DNA of 64,000 bases from Actinomycetes bacterium. Lineage in GTDB: Bacteria; Actinomycetota; Acidimicrobiia; Acidimicrobiales; Acidimicrobilacustridaceae. This document shows positions 54,736 through 62,747 of the stretch, one piece after another; positions within the stretch are counted from its first letter, which is position 1, and each line of letters begins with the position of its first letter. The position numbers were made by a program, and so were the translations under genes. The notes beneath the pieces are model-generated. The model saw only the letters and a program-made list of their open reading frames with translations, was not told the DNA's origin and did not search any database. Location: assembly GCA_029782025.1 (NCBI GenBank), contig JAKOVR010000021.1, forward strand, positions 1 through 64,000, written 5' to 3'.

Positions 54736-56740
54736 GACTGCCCTCGTTCTCGATCGTGACGGGCTCGACCCCCGCCGGGGGGTCGAACCCGAACACCCTG
54801 GCCAGAAAGTAGTGCTCGGACTCGAGGACGCGCTCGATGGTGGCCGCCTGGCGGAACCCGTGCTCCTCCCCCTCGAAGGCCAGGTAGGCGAACGGGAGGC
54901 CCCGCCGCCGGAGGGCGGCCACGATCTGCTCCGACTGCGACGGCGGGACCACCTTGTCGTCGAGCCCCTGGAACAGGATCACCGGGCAGTTGAGCCCGTC
55001 GAGGTGGTGGATCGGCGACCGGGCCCGGTACCGCTCGGCCGCCTCGGGGTAGGGCCCGACGAGCCGGTCGAGGTAGCGGGCCTCGAACTTGTGGGTGTCG
55101 GTGGCCAGCGTTTCGAGGTCGGCCACGCCGTAGAGGCACGATCCGGCCCGGAAGGTGGCGTGAAAGGCGAGGGCGCACAGGGTGGTGAATCCGCCGGCGC
55201 TGCCCCCCTTGATGGCCAGGCGGTCGGGGTCGACCTCGCCAGCGGCGGCGAGGTGGCGGGCACAAGCGATGCAGTCGTCGACGTCGGCGATGCCCCACGT
55301 GCCGGCCAGCGCGTCGCGGTAGGCGCGGCCGTAGCCCGTGGATCCGCGGTAGTTGACGTCGGCGACGGCGAACCCGCGGCTGGTCCAGTACTGGATCGAG
55401 AGCTGCAGCAGGGGCCGCGCCGCCGAGGTGGGCCCACCGTGGCTGAGCACCAGCAGCGGCGGCCGCTCCGCCGGGTCGGGGGCGCCGGGGACGTCGGGGT
55501 TGGTCGGGCGGTAGAAGAGCGCGTGCGCCTCGGTGACGCCGGTCCCGAGATCGGTGGTCGGGAACGTGATGTGCTCGGGGACGCTGAACCACGCCGGCCC
55601 GAGCCCGAGGTCGCGGGCGGGCCGGTGCACGGTGAGCTCGCCGCCGGGGCCGACCTCGGCCACCACCGCCTCGGCGGTGAAGCTGGCCCCGATGAGGGCG
55701 GCCGTGCCCCGACCGGTGGCGACGACGCCGTCCACCGCGGTGAGCTCGGGTGCAGCGCACCAATCGCGCCCGTCCCGGCGACGGACGGCGCCGACCAGCC
55801 GGGGCTCGGTCGCCTCCGGCGCCCAGGCGTACCACGACTGGCCGAACACCCACTGGGCCTGGGCCTGCTCCCCGACCCCGACACCGGTGTCGTCCCGGCT
55901 CCCGAGACCAGTGACGGCCACGCCGTCGACCACGAGCTCCCAGCTGCCTCCTTCGTCGGTGACCCAGGCGAGCTGTCCCGCCGGCGTCCACGACGGTTGG
56001 GCGATCGACACCCCGGCGCCGCCGGCCACCCGCACCGCCCCGGTGACCGAGGGAGCGGTGGCAGCGCCCGAGGTCAGGTCGGCGACCCAGAGCTCGCTCT
56101 CGTCCCAGGGCATGTTCGGGTGGGACCACTGGAGCCAGCTCAGGCGGGTGCCGTCCGGGCTGACCCGCGGGTGGGAGGTGAAGTCGGGGCCGGAGACCAC
56201 CACCACCGGGTCGCCCGACCCGTCGAGCGGCATGGCCACGATCTCGTTGACCGGCTCGGTGGTGCCGGGCCGTCCGTGCTCCTCGCGGACGCACACGGCC
56301 CACCGGCCATCGGGCGTGAACGACAGGTCGATGTACCGCAGCGCCCCCGGTTCGACCGGGTCCGGGGTGATCGCCACGGGCTCGGCCTGGTCGCGCTCGC
56401 CCGGTCGGTCGATGCGGTACAACCGCTGGTCGGCGGTGTTGGCGAAGACCAGCGCACCATGGCCGACCCAGAACGAGGTGCCGCCGTACTCGTGCACCCG
56501 GGACCGGGCCGAGTAGCCGTCCGGCAGCAGGTCGGACGCGGCGGACGGTGGGGCGTCGAGGGCCTTGACCACCACCTGGGTGCGGCCCCGCTCGGTCGGG
56601 CGCAGCTCCGACCACCAGATCCGGCCGTCGGGGGACACGGCCGGGCCACCGAGCGAGACCGACGCCCGGACCACGACGCCGGCCGTGATGGGCGTGGGCC
56701 AGGTGCCGTACGGCAATGCCTTTTCCGGCGACGGAGCCAT
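54725..56740 (-). CDS. S9 family prolyl-oligopeptidase-like serine peptidase
   Basis: 671 residues. An N-terminal beta-propeller of about 400 residues (SVSLGGPAVSPDGRIWWSELRPTERGR, FTPDGRWAVCVREEHG, HPRVSPDGTRLSWLQWSHP) covers an alpha/beta-hydrolase domain. The catalytic triad is Ser514 in KGGSAGGF, Asp594 or Asp595 in GLDDKVVPP and His627 in EEHGFRQ. It would cleave short peptides, like acylaminoacyl- or dipeptidyl-peptidases. No signal peptide. CACTAT at 56748-56753, 7 nt before the ATG, overlaps the serC -10 on the other strand. Confidence 0.9.
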   Translation of the reverse strand: MAPSPEKALPYGTWPTPITAGVVVRASVSLGGPAVSPDGRIWWSELRPTERGRTQVVVKALDAPPSAASDLLPDGYSARSRVHEYGGTSFWVGHGALVFANTADQRLYRIDRPGERDQAEPVAITPDPVEPGALRYIDLSFTPDGRWAVCVREEHGRPGTTEPVNEIVAMPLDGSGDPVVVVSGPDFTSHPRVSPDGTRLSWLQWSHPNMPWDESELWVADLTSGAATAPSVTGAVRVAGGAGVSIAQPSWTPAGQLAWVTDEGGSWELVVDGVAVTGLGSRDDTGVGVGEQAQAQWVFGQSWYAWAPEATEPRLVGAVRRRDGRDWCAAPELTAVDGVVATGRGTAALIGASFTAEAVVAEVGPGGELTVHRPARDLGLGPAWFSVPEHITFPTTDLGTGVTEAHALFYRPTNPDVPGAPDPAERPPLLVLSHGGPTSAARPLLQLSIQYWTSRGFAVADVNYRGSTGYGRAYRDALAGTWGIADVDDCIACARHLAAAGEVDPDRLAIKGGSAGGFTTLCALAFHATFRAGSCLYGVADLETLATDTHKFEARYLDRLVGPYPEAAERYRARSPIHHLDGLNCPVILFQGLDDKVVPPSQSEQIVAALRRRGLPFAYLAFEGEEHGFRQAATIERVLESEHYFLARVFGFDPPAGVEPVTIENEGSHGQ

Positions 56741-56746
56741 GGGCGC

Positions 56747-56753
56747 GATAGTG
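56747..56753. promoter_or_regulatory. Overlapping divergent -10 elements (serC and S9 peptidase)
   Basis: GATAGT (56747-56752) on the plus strand is 8 nt before the serC ATG. On the minus strand the same bases read CACTAT (56748-56753), 7 nt before the peptidase ATG at 56740. The whole intergenic region is 20 bp, so one 7-bp site appears to start both leaderless transcripts. Confidence 0.55.
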
Positions 56754-56760
56754 GCACGCG

Positions 56761-57897
56761 ATGACCGACGCCACCCCTGACATCACGATCCCCGCCGACC
56801 TGCTCCCGAGCGACGGCCGCTTCGGGTGCGGCCCGTCCAAGGTCCGGCCCGAGGCCGTCGAGGCCCTGGCCAAGGAGGCCGCCACCTACCTCGGCACGTC
56901 CCACCGGCAGGCCAACGTGCGGTTCATGGTCAGCCGCCTCCGCAACGGCCTGGCCGAGCTCTTCGCCCTCCCCGACGGCTACGAGGTCGTGCTCGGCAAC
57001 GGCGGGACCACCATCCTCTGGGACGCGCTCACCTTCGGCGTCATCGAGCAGCGCAGCCTCCACTACACCTTCGGCGAGTTCTCGTCGAAGTTCGCCGAGG
57101 CCGCGGCCGCCGCCCCCCACATCGGCGAGCCCACCGTGGTGAGCAGCGATCCCGGCACCCGCCCCGCCCCCGTCGTGGTGGACGGCGTCGACGTCTACGC
57201 CCTCACCCACAACGAGACCTCCACCGGGGTCATGACCGACCTGCGCCGCCCCGAGGGGGTGCCGGCGTCCGAGGCGCTCGTCGCCGTCGATGCCACCTCC
57301 GCCGCCGGGGGCCTCCGCTTCGATCCGACCGAGGTCGACCTCTACTACTTCGCCCCGCAGAAGTGCCTCGCGTCCGACGGCGGCCTGTGGCTGGCCGCCT
57401 GCTCGCCCGCCGCGGCCGAGCGGATCGAGCGCATCGCCGCCTCCGACCGGTGGGTCCCCGCCGGCCTCGACCTCGGCATCGCCCTCGACCAGAGCCGCAA
57501 GGACCAGACCTACAACACCCCGGCCCTGGCCACCATCTTCCTCGCCGTCCAGCAGATCGAGTGGCTCAACAGCAACGGCGGGCTCGAGTGGGCCGCCTCG
57601 CGCTGCGACCGGTCGGCGGCCACGATGTACGGCTGGGCCGAGGCCTCGGCCTACGCCACGCCCTACGTCGCCGAGGCCGACGCTCGCAGCCATGTGGTGG
57701 CCACGATCGACCTCGACGACCGCATCCCGGCCACCACCGTGTCGGCCGTGCTGCGCAACAACGGCATCGTCGACACCGACTCGTACCGCAAGCTCGGGCG
57801 CAACCAGCTCCGGATCGCTATGTTCCCGGCCATCGAGCCGGCCGACATCGAGGCGCTCACCGCCTGCATCGACCACGTGGTGGCTGCGCTCAGCTGA
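56761..57897 (+). CDS. serC: Phosphoserine aminotransferase SerC
   Basis: 378 residues, class V PLP aminotransferase of the actinobacterial type. It converts 3-phosphohydroxypyruvate and glutamate to phosphoserine. N-terminus LPSDGRFGCGPSKVRPEAVEAL; the PLP-binding Lys201 is in YYFAPQKCLASDGGLW; TSHRQANVRFMVSRL and NETSTGVMTDL are family segments. It works after SerA (52677-54245) in the same pathway. No ribosome-binding site is present, in line with the leaderless promoter at 56747. The acyl-CoA ligase gene follows after 19 nt. Confidence 0.95.
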   Translation: MTDATPDITIPADLLPSDGRFGCGPSKVRPEAVEALAKEAATYLGTSHRQANVRFMVSRLRNGLAELFALPDGYEVVLGNGGTTILWDALTFGVIEQRSLHYTFGEFSSKFAEAAAAAPHIGEPTVVSSDPGTRPAPVVVDGVDVYALTHNETSTGVMTDLRRPEGVPASEALVAVDATSAAGGLRFDPTEVDLYYFAPQKCLASDGGLWLAACSPAAAERIERIAASDRWVPAGLDLGIALDQSRKDQTYNTPALATIFLAVQQIEWLNSNGGLEWAASRCDRSAATMYGWAEASAYATPYVAEADARSHVVATIDLDDRIPATTVSAVLRNNGIVDTDSYRKLGRNQLRIAMFPAIEPADIEALTACIDHVVAALS

Positions 57898-57916
57898 CGA
57901 CAACCCCGGGGGACCC

Positions 57917-59662
57917 ATGAGCAAGACCACCGAGATCCGCGCCGACCTCATCGGCCCGGGCGGACCGTTCGAGGTCGTGCGCGACCACATCGACGGCCAC
58001 GAGATGTGGGTCTACAAGGACCGACTCCCCCACCTGCGGTCCGTGGCCGAGCTCGCCGTCCTCAAGGGCGACGACCCGGCCCAGCCCTTCATCGTGCACG
58101 GGGAGCGCCGCATCGGCTTCGCCACCTTCTTCCAGATGGCCAACTCCATGTCGGCCACGCTGGCCGAACGGTTCGGGTTCGCCGCCGGCGACCGCCTCGC
58201 CGTGCTGTCGGCCAACAACCCCGAGTGGTGCGTGTCCTTCTGGGGCACGGTCGACGCCGGTGGCATCCTCGTCGGCCTCAACGGCTGGTGGAAGACCGAC
58301 GAGCTGGTCTACGGGCTCCAGGACTCCGGCTCGAAGGTGCTCGTCGCCGACGCGCGGCGGTTCGAGCGGATCGTCGACCACCTCGACGACTGCCCCGCCC
58401 TCGAAGCCGTCTTCCTCATCGACGCCGATCCGGCCGACTTCGGCGGCGACGCCCGGCTCCACCGCTTCGATTCCCTCCTCGAGGTGGAGGAGCCGGTGTT
58501 CCCGGTGACCGAGCTCACCGAGGACGACTTCGCCGTAATCTTCTACACGAGCGGCACGACCGGCCGACCCAAGGGGGCGATCAGCTCCCACCGCAACATG
58601 GTCGCCAACCTGCAGAACACCATCTTCAACTCGATCCTCACCGCCCGGGTCGAGGCGGCCTACCTGGCCGAGGAGGGCGGCACGCCGAAGCCGTCGAACG
58701 AGGGTCAGACGGTGTCCCTGCTGACCTCGCCCCTGTTCCACGTCGCCGGCACCCACTCGGCCCTGGTCACCGGCACGCTGGCCGGCGTGCGTCTCGTCAT
58801 CCCCGAGGGCAAGTTCGACCCGGGCACGGCGCTGCGGCTCATCCAGGAGGAGGGCGTCACGGTGTGGGCCACCGTGCCCACGATGGTGTGGCGCGTGTGC
58901 GAGCACCCCGACCGGTTCGACTACGACACCTCCTCGGTGGAGCGGGTCGCCTTCGGCGGCTCGCCGTCGGCCGACGAGCTGCTGCGCCGGGTCTACGAGA
59001 CCTTCCCGAACTGTCGAGGCACCACCAACGCCTACGGCCTCACCGAGTCGAGCAGCACGGCGGTGTGCATCAACGGCCGCGACGCGCTCGAGCGTCCCGA
59101 CTCCGTCGGGCTCCCGATGCCCAACGTCGAGCTGATGGTGGCCGACCCGGCGGGACGGGCCCTTCCCCCCGGTCGACCGGGCGAGGTCTGCATCAAGTCA
59201 CCCCTGGTCATGCCCGGGTACTGGGGGAAGCCGGAGGCCACGGCCGAATCCATCCGCGACGGCTGGCTCCACTCCGGCGACATCGGCTACCTCGACGACG
59301 AGGGCTACCTGTTCATCACCGATCGGGCCAAGGACATGATCATCCGGGGCGGCGAGAACATCTACTGCGTCGAGATCGAGCAGCGACTGGTCGAGCATCC
59401 CGCCATCGCCGACGCCGCGGTGATCGGCGTGCCCCACGCGGAGCTGGGTGAGGAGGTCAAGGCCGTCCTCGAACTGGTGCCGGGGGCCGAGCGCCCGTCC
59501 GACGCCGAGGTCCGGGCGTGGGTGGCCGAGGCCCTGGCCGACTTCAAGGTGCCGGCCCACCTCGAATGGCACGACGGGAAGCTCCCCCGCAACGCGTCGG
59601 GCAAGCTCCTGAAGAACGTGTTGCGCGGCTCCGGCGAGGTCAGCTTCGCCGAGACGATGTAG
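57917..59662 (+). CDS. Fatty-acid/acyl-CoA ligase (AMP-dependent synthetase)
   Basis: 581 residues. It activates a carboxylic acid to acyl-AMP and then acyl-CoA. The ATP/AMP loop is YTSGTTGRPKGA from residue 210; NAYGLTESSS, DGWLHSGDIGYLDDEGYL and DRAKDMIIRGGENIYCVEIE are the later core motifs; the catalytic Lys563 is in PRNASGKLLKN. It has normal length and no membrane segment. The substrate is probably a medium or long fatty acid, possibly feeding dehydrogenases such as those at 3536-8176, but nothing in the sequence fixes chain length. It lies 19 nt after serC. Confidence 0.92.
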   Translation: MSKTTEIRADLIGPGGPFEVVRDHIDGHEMWVYKDRLPHLRSVAELAVLKGDDPAQPFIVHGERRIGFATFFQMANSMSATLAERFGFAAGDRLAVLSANNPEWCVSFWGTVDAGGILVGLNGWWKTDELVYGLQDSGSKVLVADARRFERIVDHLDDCPALEAVFLIDADPADFGGDARLHRFDSLLEVEEPVFPVTELTEDDFAVIFYTSGTTGRPKGAISSHRNMVANLQNTIFNSILTARVEAAYLAEEGGTPKPSNEGQTVSLLTSPLFHVAGTHSALVTGTLAGVRLVIPEGKFDPGTALRLIQEEGVTVWATVPTMVWRVCEHPDRFDYDTSSVERVAFGGSPSADELLRRVYETFPNCRGTTNAYGLTESSSTAVCINGRDALERPDSVGLPMPNVELMVADPAGRALPPGRPGEVCIKSPLVMPGYWGKPEATAESIRDGWLHSGDIGYLDDEGYLFITDRAKDMIIRGGENIYCVEIEQRLVEHPAIADAAVIGVPHAELGEEVKAVLELVPGAERPSDAEVRAWVAEALADFKVPAHLEWHDGKLPRNASGKLLKNVLRGSGEVSFAETM

Positions 59663-59696
59663 CGACGGCGCTGGCCGCGTCGGGCACACTGAAGCG

Positions 59697-61370
59697 ATGG
59701 CGGTCTCCTCACCGGTCACGAAGGCGCTCATGGCCGCCGTCACCGCCGCCGCCGTGGTGTGGCTCGTGATCGTGCTGGCGTGGACCGACGCCCCCTTCGC
59801 CCTCACCTTCGACGACGCCTGGTACTACTTCGCCATCGGCCGCAACCTGGCGACGGGCCACGGCAGCACCTTCGACGGCCTCAACCCCACCAACGGGTAC
59901 CACCCGCTCTGGATGCTGGTCTGCACGATCGTGTTCCGGACGGGCATCGACGGCCTGGCCGCAGCGCGAGCCCTCCTCGCCCTCCAGGTGCTGTGCTACG
60001 CCGGCGCCCTGGCCACCGTGGCGCAGATCGTGGGCTCCTACACCGACGGCTGGCCCTCGACCAAGGACCGGCGCCCGCGCACCGTCCGGACAGCCTCGTT
60101 GCTGATCGCCGCGGCGTTCGCGCTCGTCGCCGCCAACCCCTTCGTGGTCAAGTCGTTCGTGAACGGCCTCGAACCAGGCGTGGGCGTCCTCGTGGTCGCG
60201 TTGCTGCTGTGGTACGGATCTCGCATCGACGGGCGGTGGCTCGCCGCCACCACCCCGCGGCAGCGACGGGCCCTGTCGGTGCTGCTCACCCTGGCCTTCC
60301 TGGCCCGCACCGACGCCGCCTTCCTCCTCGCCTGCATCGCCATCGCCTGCGTCATCGAGTGGCTCCGCACCACCCCCCGGCCCGTCATGCCGATGATCGA
60401 GCTGTTCCTGGCCCCCACCGTCGTGGTCGTCGCCTACATGGCCTACAACCATCGCAAGTACGGCAGCGTGGTCCAGATCAGCGGGCTGGTGAAGCGGGCC
60501 GACCTCGCCCCGGTCAACCTGGCCGTGTTCGGGGTGTTCGTGGTCGTCGCCGGCCTGGTGCAGCGCCACGGCGACGCCCGGCTGGCCGAGCGCCGACCCG
60601 CCCGCCGGGGCCGGTTCCCCCGCACCGCGCAGTTCGTGCTGCACACGGCCTGGTACGCCGCGTTCTGCCTGCTGCTGCTCGGCTACTACCTCACGCTGCA
60701 GACCCAGGTGTGGCTGTGGTACTTCGCCCCGATCGTCCTCTACGGCATCGTGCTGCTGCCGCTGGCCGCGGCCGACTTCGCCGAGGAGGCACTGCGCACC
60801 GCACCGGCAGCCGCGCCGGCCCAGCGGGCGCTGCTCCCGGTCTGGCTGGTGCTCGGCGTCCCGTTGCTCATCGCCTTCGTGGTGACGGGGACGCAGTTCG
60901 CCGACCCCGACCTCCGCTCGATCCAGATCGCCAACGCCGACACCGGCGAATGGATGGCGGCGAACACGGGGCCCACCGACGTGTTCGCGTCCTGGGACGC
61001 CGGGGCCATCGGGTACTTCTCGGGCCGGTCCGTGATCAACCTCGACGGCGTCGTGAACTCGCACCGCTACTACGACGCCCGGCGCGAGGGGGCGGCCGCG
61101 GTGCGCCGGTTCCTCTCGTGCGAGCGCCTCCGGTTCGTCGTCAACCACGGCGCCGACGTCGGCGGCGAGGATCCCGACATCCGGCGCTTCATCGAGCAGG
61201 TCTACGGCCCCGAGATCGCGGCGGCGTCGAGGGTGGTCTACACCCGGCCGTTCTCCTACAGCGGGGTCATCGCCGGCGACGACGGGTTCGACGCCGCACC
61301 GACGGCCCGGGCCGTCCACGTCTACGAGCTCCCCGTCGCGGCGCTCACGCCGCCGGGACCGTGCCCCTGA
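59697..61370 (+). CDS. GT-C type membrane glycosyltransferase-like protein
   Basis: 557 residues with about eleven membrane helices. After the first helix comes TFDDAWYYFAIGRNLATGHGSTFDGLNPTNGYHPLW, the acidic DD loop and GxxxF...NGYHPLW pattern of GT-C polyprenol-dependent transferases of the ArnT/PMT type. The last 150 residues (ADTGEWMAANTGPTDVFASWDAGAIGYFSGRSVINLDGVVNS) form a soluble external domain. Donor and acceptor are unknown. It starts 34 nt after the acyl-CoA ligase on the same strand and converges with metY. Confidence 0.82.
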   Translation: MAVSSPVTKALMAAVTAAAVVWLVIVLAWTDAPFALTFDDAWYYFAIGRNLATGHGSTFDGLNPTNGYHPLWMLVCTIVFRTGIDGLAAARALLALQVLCYAGALATVAQIVGSYTDGWPSTKDRRPRTVRTASLLIAAAFALVAANPFVVKSFVNGLEPGVGVLVVALLLWYGSRIDGRWLAATTPRQRRALSVLLTLAFLARTDAAFLLACIAIACVIEWLRTTPRPVMPMIELFLAPTVVVVAYMAYNHRKYGSVVQISGLVKRADLAPVNLAVFGVFVVVAGLVQRHGDARLAERRPARRGRFPRTAQFVLHTAWYAAFCLLLLGYYLTLQTQVWLWYFAPIVLYGIVLLPLAAADFAEEALRTAPAAAPAQRALLPVWLVLGVPLLIAFVVTGTQFADPDLRSIQIANADTGEWMAANTGPTDVFASWDAGAIGYFSGRSVINLDGVVNSHRYYDARREGAAAVRRFLSCERLRFVVNHGADVGGEDPDIRRFIEQVYGPEIAAASRVVYTRPFSYSGVIAGDDGFDAAPTARAVHVYELPVAALTPPGPCP

Positions 61371-61397
61371 CCGGCGCCCGCACCGGCGAGCGCGGCG

Positions 61398-62708
61398 TCA
61401 CTTCGCGGCGGCGAAGCCCTTCTCGAGATCGGCGAGGATGTCGTCGATCGTCTCGAGGCCGACCGACAGGCGCACCAGCCCCGGCTGCACGCCGGTGTCG
61501 ATCTGCTCCTGCTCCGTGAGCTGGCTGTGGGTGGTGGTGGCCGGGTGGATGGCCAGGCTCCGCACGTCGCCGATGTTGGCCACGTGGCTGTGGAGCTCGA
61601 GCGCCTCGACGAACTTCCGGCCGGCGTCGGCGCCACCGGCGATCACGAAGGCCGGCACGGAACCGGCCCCCTTCCCGCCGCTGTAGCGCTGGGCCCGCTC
61701 GTGCCACGGCGAGCTCTCCAGGCCGGCGTACTGGACCGACTCCACCTGGGGGTGGTCGGCCAGATACGCGGCCACGGCCCGGGCGTTGGCGTTGTGGCGC
61801 TCCATGCGCAGGCTGAGGGTCTCGAGGCCCTGGAGGAACAGGAAGGAGTTGAACGGCGTGACGGCGGCCCCGATGTCACGGAGCAGCTGCACCCGGGCCT
61901 TGAGGACGTAGGACCCGGCGCCGAGGGCGGGCCAGTAGGCCAGGCCGTGGTAGCTCGCGTCGGGCTCGGTGAACATCGGGAAGCGGCCCGAGGCGGAGAA
62001 GTCGAACGACCCGCCGTCGACGATGAGGCCGCCGATGGACGTGCCGTGGCCGCCGATGAACTTCGTGGCCGAGTGCACCACGATGTCGGCGCCCCACTCC
62101 AGGGGCCGGATGAGCCAGGGCGACGCCACGGTGTTGTCGACGATCAGCGGCACGCCGGCCTCGTGGGCCACGCCGGCCACGCCCTCGATGTCGAGCACGT
62201 CGTTGCGGGGGTTGCCGATCGTCTCGCCGTAGAACGCCTTGGTGTTCGGGCGCACGGCCGCCCGCCACTCGTCGAGGTCGTCGGGGTTGTCGATGAAGGT
62301 GCACTCGATCCCGAAGCGGGGCAGCGTGTAGTGGAAGAGGTTGTAGGTGCCGCCGTAGAGCGCGGCCGACGACACGATGTGGCTGCCCTGCTCGGCCAGG
62401 TTCATGATGGCGAAGGTCTCGGCCGCCTGCCCGGAGGCCAGGGCCAGGGTCCCCGGGATGCCGATGGCGGTCGTGCACCCGCCTTCCAGGCTGTTGATAC
62501 GGGCCTCGAACACCCCCTGGGTGGGGTTCATGATGCGGGTGTAGATGTTGCCCACCTCGGCCAGCGCGAAGAGGTTGGCGGCGTGGGTGGTGTCGCGGAA
62601 CTGGTACGAGGTGGTCTGGTAGATCGGGACCGCCCTGGCCCCGGTCGTCGGGTCGGGCTCCTGCCCGGCATGGATCTGACGAGTCTCGAAACCCCAGGTG
62701 TCGCTCAT
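61398..62708 (-). CDS. metY: O-acetylhomoserine sulfhydrylase/aminocarboxypropyltransferase MetY
   Basis: 436 residues, PLP enzyme of the Cys/Met metabolism family. It makes homocysteine from O-acetylhomoserine and sulfide. N-terminus WGFETRQIHAGQEPDPTTGARAVPIYQTTSYQF; PLP-binding Lys216 in VVHSATKFIGGHGTSIGG; GIPGTLALASGQAAETFAI. The length (over 425 residues) and the insert SFDFSASGRFPMFTEPDASYHGL are typical of MetY rather than MetB/MetC, whose members are near 380-400. TAGTGT at 62717-62722, 8 nt upstream, implies a leaderless mRNA, leaving no room for a SAM riboswitch. Confidence 0.92.
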   Translation of the reverse strand: MSDTWGFETRQIHAGQEPDPTTGARAVPIYQTTSYQFRDTTHAANLFALAEVGNIYTRIMNPTQGVFEARINSLEGGCTTAIGIPGTLALASGQAAETFAIMNLAEQGSHIVSSAALYGGTYNLFHYTLPRFGIECTFIDNPDDLDEWRAAVRPNTKAFYGETIGNPRNDVLDIEGVAGVAHEAGVPLIVDNTVASPWLIRPLEWGADIVVHSATKFIGGHGTSIGGLIVDGGSFDFSASGRFPMFTEPDASYHGLAYWPALGAGSYVLKARVQLLRDIGAAVTPFNSFLFLQGLETLSLRMERHNANARAVAAYLADHPQVESVQYAGLESSPWHERAQRYSGGKGAGSVPAFVIAGGADAGRKFVEALELHSHVANIGDVRSLAIHPATTTHSQLTEQEQIDTGVQPGLVRLSVGLETIDDILADLEKGFAAAK

Positions 62709-62716
62709 GGGGCGAG

Positions 62717-62722
62717 ACACTA
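62717..62722 (-). promoter_or_regulatory. -10-like element of metY
   Basis: TAGTGT on the minus strand, 8 nt before the metY ATG. Confidence 0.45.
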
Positions 62723-62735
62723 GCGGCAGGTCGCT

Positions 62736-62741
62736 TACGAT
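62736..62741 (+). promoter_or_regulatory. -10-like element of the nucleotidyltransferase-PEP synthase fusion gene
   Basis: TACGAT, 6 nt before GTG at 62748, identical in sequence and spacing to the element at 21478. Confidence 0.45.
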
Positions 62742-62747
62742 CGCGCC

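Noticed and set aside
62709-62747. SAM-type riboswitch upstream of metY
   Set aside because: Only 39 nt separate the divergent start codons, and the -10 element lies 8 nt from the ATG, leaving no room for an aptamer.
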